Assembly: GCF_013393185.1 (NCBI RefSeq)
Contig: NZ_QJQX01000084.1
Coordinates: forward strand, 64,501-128,500
Reading direction: 5' to 3'
Length of the DNA: 64,000 nt
Origin: Sphingobium lactosutens
GTDB lineage: Bacteria > Pseudomonadota > Alphaproteobacteria > Sphingomonadales > Sphingomonadaceae
The position numbers and the translations under genes are program-made. Every line of letters begins with the position of its first letter. The stretch's first letter is position 1. The notes beneath the pieces were generated by a model. That model saw only the letters and a program-made list of their open reading frames with translations, did not search any database and was not told where the DNA came from. This document shows positions 34,276 through 43,829 of the stretch, piece by piece.

Positions 34276-34702
34276 GGGTCAGGACCCATTGATGTGAGAG
34301 GCGCGCTGTGATTCAGGCTCTGTAAGGAGAACGGCCGCCCGATCAGTTTCTTTATGTGCGAGCTAGGTCAGCAATTATATCGGTGCTGCCGACCTGCTCG
34401 ACGAGCTTGCCAAAGCGCAATGGCTGCTGGCGGATCGTGGTTATGATGCCGACTGGTTCCGCGAAGCCTTGCAGGAAAAGGGCATCACCCCCCTGCATCC
34501 CGGGCCGAAAGTCCCGGAATAAGGCCGTCAAATACGACAAGCGCCGCTACAAACGGCGCAACCGCATCGAGATCATGTTCGGTCGTCTCAAAGACTGGCG
34601 CCGCGTCGCGACCCGCTATGACCGACGCCCAACAGCCCTCTTCTCCGCTATCGCACTCGCCGCAACCGTCATCTTCTGGCTCTGATCAGCGTGTCCTGAC
34701 CC
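34276..34702 (+). mobile_element. Internally deleted IS5-type element
   Basis: Bounded by GGGTCAGGAC at 34276 and GTCCTGACCC ending at 34702, i.e. perfect 10-base terminal inverted repeats. Inside is the C-terminal half of an IS5-type transposase in two frames: GAADLLDELAKAQWLLADRG then YDADWFREALQEKGI, a shift at the C-run near 34490, then NKAVKYDKRRYKRRNRIEIM and FGRLKDWRR, with YDRRPTALFSAIALAATVIF. The first half of the gene is missing. At about 427 bp it is half the usual size and inactive. Confidence 0.85.
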
Positions 34703-34830
34703 TAGGCAAAAGGGCAGGGGCCGGCCTTAGCAGAAGTGGACAATGTCCTTTGCCGCCCTTCCGCCCGTTAACGGCGGGAGCCTATAAGACGCCTGTAACC
34801 GGCCGGGCCGGTTGATCGAAAGGACAGGTC

Positions 34831-35571
34831 ATGGGAAATATCGTCGGGGCGGGCCTGCTGGCGCACGCGCCCACCATCATCCTGTTCGACGCGCACTGGT
34901 TCACGACAGTTGAATTCTGCGTCACCGCGCAGCACAGGCGAACAGGGCTATACGCATACGACGAATTGCCGCGCGGTATGTGCTAGGTGCCTATGATCTG
35001 CCCGGAAATCCCGAACTTGCCCGGCTGATCGCGGAGGAAGCGACAGCCGCGGGCGTGCGCACCAGCGCGGTGGAAGATCCCTATCTGCCCATCCATTATC
35101 CGACCGTGAACATCGCCCATTTTCTGAACCGGGGGAAGGAATGGCTGTCGGTTAGCTGCGCCCAGACCGGAGAAACGGACGATTTTCTGCGCGTAGAAAG
35201 GGGGGTGGGAAGGGCCGTCGCGCGGTCTGGTCGTCGCGTCGTCCTGATCGCCAGCGGCTCGATGAGCCATCGTTTCTGGCCGCTTCGCAGCTGGCCGATC
35301 ATGAGGCGTCTGACCTCATCACATCAGCCGCCCGGAAGCGCGAGAGGCGGATCTGGAGCGGCTGGAATGGTTCAGGCAGGGCAATCATGCCGCCGTCATC
35401 GAAACCATGCCGGAATTTCTGAAACATGTGCCCGAAGCCCGTTTCGGCCATTATCTGATGATGGCAAGGGCGCTGGGCGGGTGCGACTGGGCGGCCAAAG
35501 GCCGACTCTACAGCGACTATGAGAATGCCACGGGCACAAGCCAAGTTCATGTATGGTCCGACATAACATGA
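34831..35571 (+). pseudogene. Broken class III extradiol ring-cleavage dioxygenase (HpaD/LigB-like)
   Basis: AAAGGACAG precedes an ATG at 34831. The frame reads MGNIVGAGLLAHAPTI, jumps to ILFDAHWFTTVEFCVTAQ, then stops at TAG 34984-34986 after ELPRGMC. Compared with HpaD-type dioxygenases roughly 60 codons are missing after HAPTI. A new frame continues with YDLPGNPELARLIAEE and RRVVLIASGSMSHRFWPLR. Two more shifts follow near 35295 and 35345 before RLEWFRQGNHAAVIETMPEF and DYENATGTSQVHVW, ending at TGA 35569. His residues of the iron site (DAHW, SHRF) are recognisable, but no active protein can be made. It once served aromatic catabolism. Confidence 0.85.
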
Positions 35572-36357
35572 TGGATTGCTTCGGTTTGTAATGATCTGAT
35601 CCTAGTTCAAGCGTGGCGGAGCATCGAGTTGCTGCGCCACGCTTATGTGAATGCCTGCTACCCGCCGCACTTAGGGTGACGGACTTTGGCCGCGACCACT
35701 GCCGGTCGGAGGGATATGCCACCAGGCGCGTTTTACTGGCGGCCGTTCGCCCTGCACCGCCCGAATGATCGCTGTGCTGTCCTACAACAGTTTGCCCTAT
35801 GGCGCGGCGTGCCACGACCCCGGCGTTGCACGATATGAGGAACGATACCGCAGTCGCGTGATCGGCAATCTCCAGCGCTGCGAAGGCCTTCGGATTTTAC
35901 CTCCGTTTTTTAGGAGCGCTACCTCGTTCTTGCTTCCTGAGATAGCTCAGTGGTTAAGGCTTAGTGCGCCGTACCAAGGGCTGGTCATCCGCGTGGTCTG
36001 GCGCTCATTCTCCTCACCCTGATCCTGACGTCAGGGGCCATTGGCGGCGTGAGTTGAGACCGCTCCTGGATGCTGGCGGCCCGTTTACCTATTCCGCTTG
36101 GCCAAGAACCTATTCAAGCGAAAAGCCGAGGTCGCGGGAATGGAGGATGAAGGCCCGCAGACGAAATTCCGCCTGCGCAAATCCCGACAATCGCTCGACC
36201 TCGGCACAAATATGGGTGGCAGGCCGGTCTTTGAAAAGCAGATCTCCGCGATTTTCATGCCCGTCGCAAGGGACGAACCTTTGTGTTTTTGGCAGACGAT
36301 GCGTGCACACCGCCTGCCAGGAAGACCTGTCGCTGTTGCTGATTTATGGCAGTTTCG
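35572..36357. other. 786 bases without an intact gene; transposase tail remnant
   Basis: On the plus strand, 35790-35925 encodes DPGVARYEERYRSRVIGNLQ, then after a one-base shift AAKAFGFYL. This looks like the C-terminal tail of an IS transposase (YEERYRxRVxxNLxRRAKxLGF type). I cannot name the IS family. The rest shows only short frames with biased composition. A piece near 35938-35960 looks like the D-arm of a tRNA but has no matching partner arms. The stretch seems to be degraded mobile-element debris. Confidence 0.45.
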
Positions 36358-36984
36358 TCAGAGCCAGCGGACTTGACCGGTCGCCAGCTCATAAACAGCG
36401 CCGACAACCTTTAACTCGCCACGCTCCTGCGGCTCGATAAGCATGGGTTCAGAGAATTTCTGGAGCCGTTCGACCATCCGCCGCACATTTTCCTCGACCG
36501 CCGCGTCGACCAGTTGCGCCTCACCGACATTGCGCTGCGCCGCCAGAACCGCCGGAACAATAGGCTCGATCATGCGGGCAATGCTCCCGGGGAACCGCGC
36601 GTCCTTCGTCACAACATCGGCCGCTGCGGCGACGGCTCCGCACTTCTCATGCCCCAGAACCACGATCAGCGGCACCTTCAGCACGGCGACCGAATATTCG
36701 ATTGATCCCATGCCGGCGGTATCTACATTGTTCCCGGCCGTGCGGACGATGAATAGTTCGCCAAGGCCGGCTCCGAACAATTGCTCCGGACCTACGCGGG
36801 AGTCCGAGCAGCCCACCAAAGTGGCGAACGGCTGCTGCCCCTCGGCGAGAGCAAGTCGCCGCTCGCGCGACAGATCGGACGTTAACGGCTGGTCAGCCAC
36901 GAAGGCGTTGTTGCCGCTGACCAGCAGTTGCAAGGCTTCGTCCGGGGTCGGCTGGTTGGCAAGTGCGTTGACAGATGTCGCCAC
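36358..36984 (-). CDS. Beta-class carbonic anhydrase
   Basis: Catalyses reversible hydration of CO2. 208 aa from GTG 36984, with AAGGAGAA upstream on the minus strand; a longer open frame to 37107 lacks this site. The zinc ligands are Cys59 and Asp61 in VGCSDSRV, His112 and Cys115 in LGHEKCGAV; RTAGNN is also present. No signal peptide, so cytoplasmic. It stands alone between decayed DNA and a porin gene, with no operon partner. Confidence 0.95.
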   Translation of the reverse strand: MATSVNALANQPTPDEALQLLVSGNNAFVADQPLTSDLSRERRLALAEGQQPFATLVGCSDSRVGPEQLFGAGLGELFIVRTAGNNVDTAGMGSIEYSVAVLKVPLIVVLGHEKCGAVAAAADVVTKDARFPGSIARMIEPIVPAVLAAQRNVGEAQLVDAAVEENVRRMVERLQKFSEPMLIEPQERGELKVVGAVYELATGQVRWL

Positions 36985-37602
36985 CGATATTCTCCTTTTT
37001 AACGGTCGCAAAGAAGTTGGGTATCGTTGATCAAAAACGCATAGCTCTTTTGTGACGTTTCGTGTCCGCGCTGCATAAAATGCGGCGTGGCTTGCAAGCC
37101 GGCCCACTGATCCACGGACAAGCTTCCCGCCAAATGGTTTTCAAAGCTATCAGCTACGGATAGGTGAGCGGGAACACACACCGCATGACTTCAAGGGAAC
37201 GCAGATTGACCTGAGTGGTCGATTTTTTGCGCGTTTGCCTGCGCGATACGTCGCGGCGATCTCTCCGACAACTCATGCGACATGCGCATGGGCATGTCCG
37301 ATAATTGCATTGGATAATGCGCTTGGCCGTCGCTTATCGGCCGCTTGATCGACGATTTGGCGTTCTTGCGAAGAGCAACAGCGAAGAAGAGCAAATGCAC
37401 ATTCCATCGTTTATTCACCGTCGGCATCTTATTGATCCTGTCACGGCATTACGTCCGTTGGCCATGCTGCATAGGGTCTTCTCAGCCTTACCCAGATGTC
37501 AGGCCATGCAACGCGGGGTTAGCGTGCAGTCCGCCTTGGCTGAAGCTGATGCGATCACTTCAGGTCGATTTACGTCCACTTTTGGGTTGTTCGCTGTCGA
37601 GC
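36985..37602. other. 618-base region between carbonic anhydrase and porin genes
   Basis: No convincing gene. It carries the divergent 5' ends of the carbonic anhydrase and porin genes. Repeated CATG/GCGCATG motifs occur around 37270-37295 and an imperfect repeat GATAATTGCATTGGATAATGC at 37299-37319, which might be regulator sites. The porin frame is open from 37345 but has no ribosome site there. Confidence 0.4.
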
Positions 37603-39105
37603 ATGTCTAAAAAACAGGCTTTCGCTGCCGCTCTGTACCTTTCGGCCGTCCTGTCGATGCCCGCCGCCGCACAGACGGCGGACGAGGTTTCGCAACTCAG
37701 ACGGATGGTCGAGGACCAGCGCACCCACATTTCCGATCTAGAAGCACGGCTGGCCGTGATGGAACGGATGATGGCGGCCACACACCCGCGCGAGCCGCTC
37801 GCAGCCTCCGCCCAGCCATTGCATCTTCCTGAGACGGCGCCGACCGACATGGCGCGCGCGCGCAATCAGCCCTCACCGCTGGGCCGACCTCTGCCATCGG
37901 ATGTCCACCCAATTCCGCTGGACGAACGGCTCGCACAGATCGAGGCCGCGCAGAAGGATATGGTGCACGTCAACTGGTCCAAGGGAACGCCAGAGTTTTC
38001 CAGCAGCGACGGCAATCTGACGTTCCGCCCCCGTGGACGCATCCTGATCGACCTAGGGAACACCAGTGGCTCCAGCGATTCCAGCCGCAACATCACGGCG
38101 ACGCAGGCGCGTTCGCTGCGCCTCGGCATGGAGGGGTCCATCGGCAGGCACCTGTCCTATGTGCTGGAAGGGGACTTTGCGGACAATGCCGTTTCCATCA
38201 AATCCGCCTATATGGCCTGGACGGCCAGATTGCTGGGGCAACAGGCCGAATTCGCGCTGGGCAACCGTCTGAACGACCGCAGCCTTGACGGGTCGAGCGG
38301 CACCATCTCTGTGCCCTTCATCGAGCGCAATGTCGTGGGGCAAGGCATCATTCCGGTGCGCGGATTTTTCGGACTCGGCGTCGCGGCGCGCGTATATGGC
38401 CGTAACTGGCATGTCGGGGTCCAGTTGTCCGGCGACGATATCACAAACCCGGAAACGGCCAGCGACGGCGTGACACTGGCCGGACGCATGCACTGGAACC
38501 CGGTCAAAACCGACGACCTGATACTCCATCTGGGTGTCTGGGGTTTCTACGAGCATATCGCGGGCGACGTCACGCGGCCAACGCGCGCTATCGCTATCGG
38601 CGGCTTCTTCAACGACCGTTTGCGGGTCACGCCCGGTACATTCGCCGATCCGAACAAAGGGACCGGATACGGGTTCGAGGCAGGCCTGTTTAATCGTTCA
38701 CTATGGGCTTATGGTGAATTCGGAAACAGGCGTTTGATGAGCGAGACGGCTGTTTCGACCAAGCAGTCTGCCTGGGCCGTGGCGGCGGGATGGTTCCTGA
38801 CGGGCGAAACCACCCCCTATCTGGCGCGAGGCGGGATATGGAGCAGGCCAAATGTAATCGATCCGCTTACCGGCGGCGGCAGCGGTGCGTTCGAGATCGC
38901 CGTGCGATACGAAACCATCGATTATAGCGACAATCCGACTGGCGGAAGAGGCGCAGCCTCGACTCTAGGCCTTAACTGGTATCTGAACAACTTCGTCCGG
39001 CTACAATTGAACGCCATAGAATGGTCGGTGCACAACCCCAGCGGCATGATCATGGGAACCGACCATGGCCGAACGGTGGTGACGCGCGCGCAGATATCGT
39101 TCTGA
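37603..39105 (+). CDS. OprP/OprO-type outer-membrane porin
   Basis: 500 aa from ATG 37603. Signal peptide KKQAFAAALYLSAVLSMPAA, then a short coiled coil (VSQLRRMVEDQRTHISDLEA), a Pro-rich linker and a beta-barrel of the phosphate-selective porin O/P family: FRPRGRILIDLG, ARSLRLGMEGSIGRHLSYVL, LEGDFADNAVSIKSAYMAW and a C-terminal VVTRAQISF ending in Phe. Despite the family name, many members carry other anions or aromatic acids. The start has only a weak ribosome site. It is upstream of a LysR regulator and a symporter gene, so an organic acid is possible. Confidence 0.87.
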   Translation: MSKKQAFAAALYLSAVLSMPAAAQTADEVSQLRRMVEDQRTHISDLEARLAVMERMMAATHPREPLAASAQPLHLPETAPTDMARARNQPSPLGRPLPSDVHPIPLDERLAQIEAAQKDMVHVNWSKGTPEFSSSDGNLTFRPRGRILIDLGNTSGSSDSSRNITATQARSLRLGMEGSIGRHLSYVLEGDFADNAVSIKSAYMAWTARLLGQQAEFALGNRLNDRSLDGSSGTISVPFIERNVVGQGIIPVRGFFGLGVAARVYGRNWHVGVQLSGDDITNPETASDGVTLAGRMHWNPVKTDDLILHLGVWGFYEHIAGDVTRPTRAIAIGGFFNDRLRVTPGTFADPNKGTGYGFEAGLFNRSLWAYGEFGNRRLMSETAVSTKQSAWAVAAGWFLTGETTPYLARGGIWSRPNVIDPLTGGGSGAFEIAVRYETIDYSDNPTGGRGAASTLGLNWYLNNFVRLQLNAIEWSVHNPSGMIMGTDHGRTVVTRAQISF

Positions 39106-39308
39106 GCGGCATCGCCTGCGGTTTATGATCGGCTCCAGACCGGAACGCGCATAAGGCGGATTCCCGAAATTGGCCTTCCATTCATGCCTGCTAGACATGA
39201 TCAGTTGGATAAAATAGCACTATACATGCGGTCAATGGAATAATTTCTCAAATATGATCCGCTTATGGTATCGAGTGGCCGACCCTCACGCGATATTCCG
39301 GTGCCTTC

Positions 39309-40211
39309 ATGCTGACGATCAATTGTGAACTGCTCGACCTTCGCGCCCTTGTCGCCGTGTCGGACGGGCGCAGCTTTCATCGGGCGGCGCAGCAGCTCAA
39401 CCTTTCGCAACCCGCGCTGAGCCGGCGGATACAGAAGCTTGAAAATGCGGTGGGAACCCTGCTGATCGAGCGGACGACGCGTACCGTCCGGCTGACACCG
39501 TCGGGACAGGAGGTTATTCCGCTCATTCGCCGGATGCTCGACGAAATCGATGGGTCGCTGGTGGGGCTGATGGCGCAGGGCGAGCGTCAGGCCGGGCGCA
39601 TAACCATGGCCAGCGTGCCCAGCGCGACGGTGCGTTTCCTGCCGCAGGTGCTCCAGCAATTCGGGGAGGATTATCGCAACACTCGCGTCCGTATCCTCGA
39701 CCTGTCCGCGACCGAATGTGCGGAGGCGGTGCGGACGGGGGAAGCGGAATTCGGCCTGTCGCTGCCCGTTTCCGTCGATTCCGATTTGTCCTACACCCCG
39801 CTGCATGAAGATCCCTATGGCCTGATCTGCCGCAAGGACGATCCTTTGGCGACGAAGCCGGATGTGGCATGGGCCGACCTGATCGGCATGCGGCTCGTCA
39901 CCGTCCACCGGGCCAGCGGCAATCGCACGACGCTTGAAGCGGGCCTTGCCGCGCAGGGCATCAATCTGACATGGTTTTATGAAGTCACGCGGCTGACGTC
40001 TGCTCTGGCGCTGGTCGATGCTGGCCTTGGACCGTCGATCCTGCCGCGTCTCGCCTGCGAAGGGCCGGAAGCGCGCGATCTGGTCTGGCGGCCGCTGGGA
40101 GAACCGGTGATCGCGCGCACGATCGGCCTGCTCAAACGGCCTGCTGCGCCCCTGTCGCCCGCCGCGTCGCGGCTCGTCAATCTGCTGACGGCGGCGTGGA
40201 CTGCGGCCTGA
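39309..40211 (+). CDS. LysR-family transcriptional regulator
   Basis: 300 aa. The N-terminal winged helix is typical: LRALVAVSDGRSFHRAAQQL, NLSQPALSRRIQKLENAVGT and LLIERTTRTVRLTPSGQEV. The C-terminal effector domain has RITMASVPSATVRFLPQVL and GLGPSILPRLACEG. Its last 35 bases overlap the end of the converging symporter gene. It may control the symporter, the binding-protein operon at 41617 or the porin upstream. No divergent partner is present, so the target is not fixed by arrangement. Confidence 0.93.
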   Translation: MLTINCELLDLRALVAVSDGRSFHRAAQQLNLSQPALSRRIQKLENAVGTLLIERTTRTVRLTPSGQEVIPLIRRMLDEIDGSLVGLMAQGERQAGRITMASVPSATVRFLPQVLQQFGEDYRNTRVRILDLSATECAEAVRTGEAEFGLSLPVSVDSDLSYTPLHEDPYGLICRKDDPLATKPDVAWADLIGMRLVTVHRASGNRTTLEAGLAAQGINLTWFYEVTRLTSALALVDAGLGPSILPRLACEGPEARDLVWRPLGEPVIARTIGLLKRPAAPLSPAASRLVNLLTAAWTAA

Positions 40212-41445
40212 CCAGCCGGATCGCCGCGCCGTCCCATCGGGCGACCAGCAGCGACGCGCTGATATTCGCAAGCCCGCTGGTCAGCGCCCGCATGGTCGAC
40301 AGGATGCGATCGACTGCGATCAGCATCGCCGCTGCGCCCACCGGTATGTCGGGCAGCAGCGACAGGGTCAGAAGCAGGGCGGAAAAGCCGCTCCCCGTCA
40401 CGCCCGCCGCCGTTTTCGATGTTGCCAGCATGACGATCAGGTACAGTGCAAGCCGGTCCGGCGGCATCGCTATGTCGAGCGCTTCGGACAGGAACAGCGT
40501 CGCCACCACCAGATAGATCGCCGTCCCCGCCAAATTGAGCGTGTAGCCTAGCGGCACGACCAACCCCACCACCGCAGGGCTGGCCCCCAGCGTTTCCAGC
40601 TTCGTCATCAGCCGGGGCAATACGACCTCGCTGGATGACGTGCCCACCACGATCAGCAGTTCATCGCGAAAGTAGCGTAGCAGCCGTAAGGGCGACAGGC
40701 CTGTCACCGCGCGGACAACGATCAGAAGCACGCATATTACGGTCAGGCAGGCCAGCGCCAGCGTAGCCACGAGCATACCCAGCGATCCGATAAAGCCGAT
40801 GCCATAGGTGCCGACCGTATAGGCGATAGCACCAAAGGCTCCGACGGGTGCGATCCGCACGAGAAAGCCGAAAATGGCGAACTGCAATTGCGTCAGCGCC
40901 CGCAGTCCTTTGGCGATCGGTTCGCCCGCCGGCCCGATGCGGACCAGCCCGAAGCCGACCAGTCCCGCGATAAACAGCACCGGCAGCACGTCTCCGGCGG
41001 TGAAGGCGGAGAAGAAGGTTTCCGGCACCATCCGCAGCAGGAATTCGCCCGGACCGTTGATGGGGGCGGCGGCCAGTTGTCGGTGCAGGTCGAGGTTCAC
41101 GGGAACCGGCGGCAGGCTCAATCCCGCGCCGGGCCGCATCAGGCTGGCGACGGTCGTGCCGGCCAGCAGGGCGATGATCGTTATCGCCAAAAAGATGATC
41201 AATGCACGGGCGATGGTCGATCCTGTGCGCAGCGCCCCCCCATGCAGCACGATGCCGTCGACGATGGTGCAGAACAGGATCGGCGGCACCATCATGCGCA
41301 TCGTCTTGATGAAGGCGATGCCCAGCGGACCAAGCCCGACGCCGACCGCAGGCCAGACATGGCCTACGATCGTACCGGCGACGATGCCCAGGATCATCTG
41401 GACATAGAGCTGACGAAGCACCCTGTTCTCCCGATTTATGCGCAA
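40177..41445 (-). CDS. Dicarboxylate/amino acid:cation symporter (DAACS, DctA/GltP-like)
   Basis: Secondary transporter for C4-dicarboxylates or acidic amino acids. 422 aa with about eight transmembrane helices. Family landmarks: the QLYVQMILGIVAGTIVGHVW start, FIKTMRMMVPPILFCTIVDG, the serine-rich re-entrant loop (VVGTSSSEVVLPRLM), GYTLNLAGTAIYLV (NxxGT substrate/cation motif) and SKTAAGVTGSGFSALLLTL. It converges on the LysR gene with a 35-base overlap and is divergent from the solute-binding/MFS operon. Confidence 0.93.
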   Translation of the reverse strand: MRINRENRVLRQLYVQMILGIVAGTIVGHVWPAVGVGLGPLGIAFIKTMRMMVPPILFCTIVDGIVLHGGALRTGSTIARALIIFLAITIIALLAGTTVASLMRPGAGLSLPPVPVNLDLHRQLAAAPINGPGEFLLRMVPETFFSAFTAGDVLPVLFIAGLVGFGLVRIGPAGEPIAKGLRALTQLQFAIFGFLVRIAPVGAFGAIAYTVGTYGIGFIGSLGMLVATLALACLTVICVLLIVVRAVTGLSPLRLLRYFRDELLIVVGTSSSEVVLPRLMTKLETLGASPAVVGLVVPLGYTLNLAGTAIYLVVATLFLSEALDIAMPPDRLALYLIVMLATSKTAAGVTGSGFSALLLTLSLLPDIPVGAAAMLIAVDRILSTMRALTSGLANISASLLVARWDGAAIRLVRPQSTPPSAD

Positions 41446-41475
41446 TGTACATTAACTGCCCCGGTCATTGCATTT

Positions 41476-41487
41476 GATAAATTTATC
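41476..41487. promoter_or_regulatory. Palindrome in the symporter / binding-protein intergenic region
   Basis: GATAAATTTATC, a perfect 12-base palindrome, 31 bases upstream of the symporter start and 130 upstream of the binding-protein start. A possible operator for both divergent units. Confidence 0.4.
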
Positions 41488-41616
41488 GCCAGCCGCTTCT
41501 ATCGTCAAACGAATGTCGCGTCGCGGATCAGTTTGCATCCACCGACACAAGGATCGCCCATAGAGGCATGCGCAAGGGAGCGGAACGGCAATGCAACGGC
41601 CATCGAACAATTTTTC

Positions 41617-42459
41617 ATGACGGCCCTGCGATCGTTCCGCTTGCGGCGGCGCATGGGATCGGCGCTGGCCCTGTTGGCCGCGCCCCTGCTCTTCGGGTGC
41701 CAGACCCTATCCATTACGCCCGCCCCGAAGGTGACGTCCTCCGCTGAACTGCATGTCTTCACATCAGGCGGGTTCAACATCGCGTTCGACGCGTTGGCAA
41801 AGCAATATACGGCTGAAACCGGCACGCGCATCGTCACGGGACATGGCCCCTCCATGGGAGACACGCCCCAGGCCATTCCTGCGCGCCTTGCACGGCATGA
41901 AGATGCCGATGTCGTGATCCTTGCGCGCTCCGCGCTCGACCGTCTTGCGGCCGAGGGCAAGGTGACACCCGGCACGCAGGTCGACCTGGGCCTCTCGAAG
42001 ATCGCGGTCGCGATCAAGGCAGGCGCGCCCATTCCCGACATTTCGACGCCGCAGGCTCTGCGCGCCACCTTGATCGCTGCGAAATCGGTTGCGTGGTCGG
42101 ACAGTGCGAGCGGCGTCTACATCCAGACAACGATGCTCGATAAACTGGGCGTCGCCGATCAGGTCCGCCCCAAGGGCCGCATGATTCCCGCCACGCCCGT
42201 CGGCGAGATCGTCGCCAGCGGGCAGGCCGAAATCGGTTTCCAGCAATTGTCGGAACTGAAACCCGTCAAGGGGATCCGCATTATCGGCCTGCTTCCCGAC
42301 TCCCTTCAGAAGGTCACGGCCTTCTCCGGCGGCATCGTCGCCTATTCCTCCAGACAGCAGCCGGCTCGCGCCCTGCTGGACTATCTTTCCTCCTCCAAGG
42401 CCGATGCCGTCATCCGTGAAAGCGGGCTGGAACCGGCATCACGAAAGGCGAAACCATGA
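41617..42459 (+). CDS. ModA-like extracytoplasmic solute-binding lipoprotein
   Basis: 280 aa from ATG 41617; the open frame extends far upstream but without signals. Basic N-terminus (SFRLRRRMGSALALLAAPLL) and lipobox LLFGC indicate a lipoprotein. The mature part follows the molybdate-binding-protein-like fold: AELHVFTSGGFNIAFDALAK, DVVILARSALDRLAAEGKV, SVAWSDSASGVYIQTTMLDK and GQAEIGFQQLSELKPVKGI. Members of this group often bind organic acids, not molybdate. No ABC permease is adjacent; instead its stop overlaps the start of an MFS symporter (ATGA). Confidence 0.85.
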   Translation: MTALRSFRLRRRMGSALALLAAPLLFGCQTLSITPAPKVTSSAELHVFTSGGFNIAFDALAKQYTAETGTRIVTGHGPSMGDTPQAIPARLARHEDADVVILARSALDRLAAEGKVTPGTQVDLGLSKIAVAIKAGAPIPDISTPQALRATLIAAKSVAWSDSASGVYIQTTMLDKLGVADQVRPKGRMIPATPVGEIVASGQAEIGFQQLSELKPVKGIRIIGLLPDSLQKVTAFSGGIVAYSSRQQPARALLDYLSSSKADAVIRESGLEPASRKAKP

Positions 42460-43778
42460 CTGCGCAAACGACCCTGACTGGCGGCGACATCGCCGAAGTC
42501 ACGGCGGAAAAAAAGACATCCGCCTTCAAGTCCATCTTCATCGTCGCCAGCGGTAACTTTCTGGAGATGTTCGATTTCATGGTGTTCGGCTATTACGCCA
42601 CCTATATTTCGAAGGCTTTCTTCCCCACCGGCAGCGAATTCGCGTCGCTTCTGCTGACCTTGATGACCTTTGGCGCGGGCTTCCTGATGCGGCCGGTCGG
42701 CGCGTTGGTGCTGGGCGCTTATGTGGATCATCATGGTCGCCGCAAGGGGCTGTTACTGGTTCTAGGCCTAATGGCGCTCGGCACGCTGGCCATCGCCATC
42801 ACGCCCACCTATGAGCAGATCGGCCTTGCCGCGCCGCTGATCATTCTGGCCGGACGTCTCGTTCAGGGTCTGTCGGCAGGGGTCGAGGTCGGCGGCGTAT
42901 CCGTCTACCTCAACGAAATCGCGCCGCCGCACCGCAAGGGTTTCTTCACCTCGTGGCAGTCCGCCAGCCAGCAGGCGGCGGTGGTGTTCGCCGCGCTGAT
43001 CGGTCTGATCGTGTCGACCAGCCTGTCGCCCGAAACGATGCAGGCTTGGGGCTGGCGCATCCCCTTCATCATCGGCTGCGTGATGATCCCCTTCCTGTTC
43101 ATCATCCGCCGCCATGTCGAGGAAACCGAAGCCTTCCTCAACCGCAAGGAACATCCCAAGATCGGCCAGATCATGCGGATCATCGGCAATAACTGGGGCA
43201 TCGTCCTTCAAGGCGCTCTGATGGCGGTGATGACGACTGTCTTCTTCTACATGATCACCGCCTACACGCCCACTTTTGGCAGCAAGGTGCTGAACCTGGG
43301 TGCGGGCGACGCGCTTTTCGTCACCGCCTGCGTCGGCCTCACCAACTTCATCCTGCTCCCGGTAATGGGGGCGCTGTCGGACAAGGTCGGTCGTCGTCCG
43401 CTGCTGATCACCGCAACCGTGCTGGGTGCGGTGCTGGCCTATCCGCTGATGAGCTGGCTGGTGGCCGATCCGAGCTTCGGCAAGCTGCTGGCCGTCGAAC
43501 TGCTGCTGGCCGCCATCTACGCCACCTATAACGGCGCCTTCATCGTCTATCTGACTGAGATCATTCCGGGCCATGTCCGCACGGTCGGCTTCAGCCTGGC
43601 CTACAGCATGGCAACGGCGATCTTCGGTGGTTTCACCCCTGCGATCAGCACCGCGCTGATCGGCGTGACGGGGGACAAGGCGATCCCCGGCGCATGGTGC
43701 GCCGCCGCCGCCCTCATTTCCCTGCTCGCGCTGCTGATCGGCAGCCGTATCAACCGCCACGCGGGGGATCAGGCCTAA
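42456..43778 (+). CDS. MFS transporter of the metabolite:H+ symporter (citrate/tricarballylate-like) family
   Basis: 440 aa, 12 transmembrane helices. Signatures of the MHS group are GNFLEMFDFMVFGYYATYIS, FGAGFLMRPVGALVLGAYVD and HHGRRKGLLLVLGLMALGT, then GRLVQGLSAGVEVGGVSVYL and GALSDKVGRRPLL. Likely substrates are tri- or dicarboxylates or related acids. It is translationally coupled to the solute-binding lipoprotein and 51 bases before a TonB receptor, so the three could form an outer-membrane, periplasm and inner-membrane path for one acid. Confidence 0.93.
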   Translation: MTAQTTLTGGDIAEVTAEKKTSAFKSIFIVASGNFLEMFDFMVFGYYATYISKAFFPTGSEFASLLLTLMTFGAGFLMRPVGALVLGAYVDHHGRRKGLLLVLGLMALGTLAIAITPTYEQIGLAAPLIILAGRLVQGLSAGVEVGGVSVYLNEIAPPHRKGFFTSWQSASQQAAVVFAALIGLIVSTSLSPETMQAWGWRIPFIIGCVMIPFLFIIRRHVEETEAFLNRKEHPKIGQIMRIIGNNWGIVLQGALMAVMTTVFFYMITAYTPTFGSKVLNLGAGDALFVTACVGLTNFILLPVMGALSDKVGRRPLLITATVLGAVLAYPLMSWLVADPSFGKLLAVELLLAAIYATYNGAFIVYLTEIIPGHVRTVGFSLAYSMATAIFGGFTPAISTALIGVTGDKAIPGAWCAAAALISLLALLIGSRINRHAGDQA

Positions 43779-43829
43779 ACACTCACTGACTTTTTAATAC
43801 CAACGATAAAAAATCCGGGAGAATTTGAG

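Noticed and set aside
35938..35975. tRNA-like segment AGATAGCTCAGTGGTTAAGGC
   Set aside because: It resembles a D-arm, but I find no acceptor-stem partner, anticodon arm or T-arm at proper spacing; it lies in mobile-element debris.
36110..36310. 66-codon minus-strand frame
   Set aside because: Alternative frames overlap it, no ribosome site, no recognisable motif; treated as chance in degraded DNA.
40888..41616. 5' extension of the ModA-like gene frame
   Set aside because: The extension is antisense to the symporter gene; the signal peptide and lipobox start at ATG 41617.
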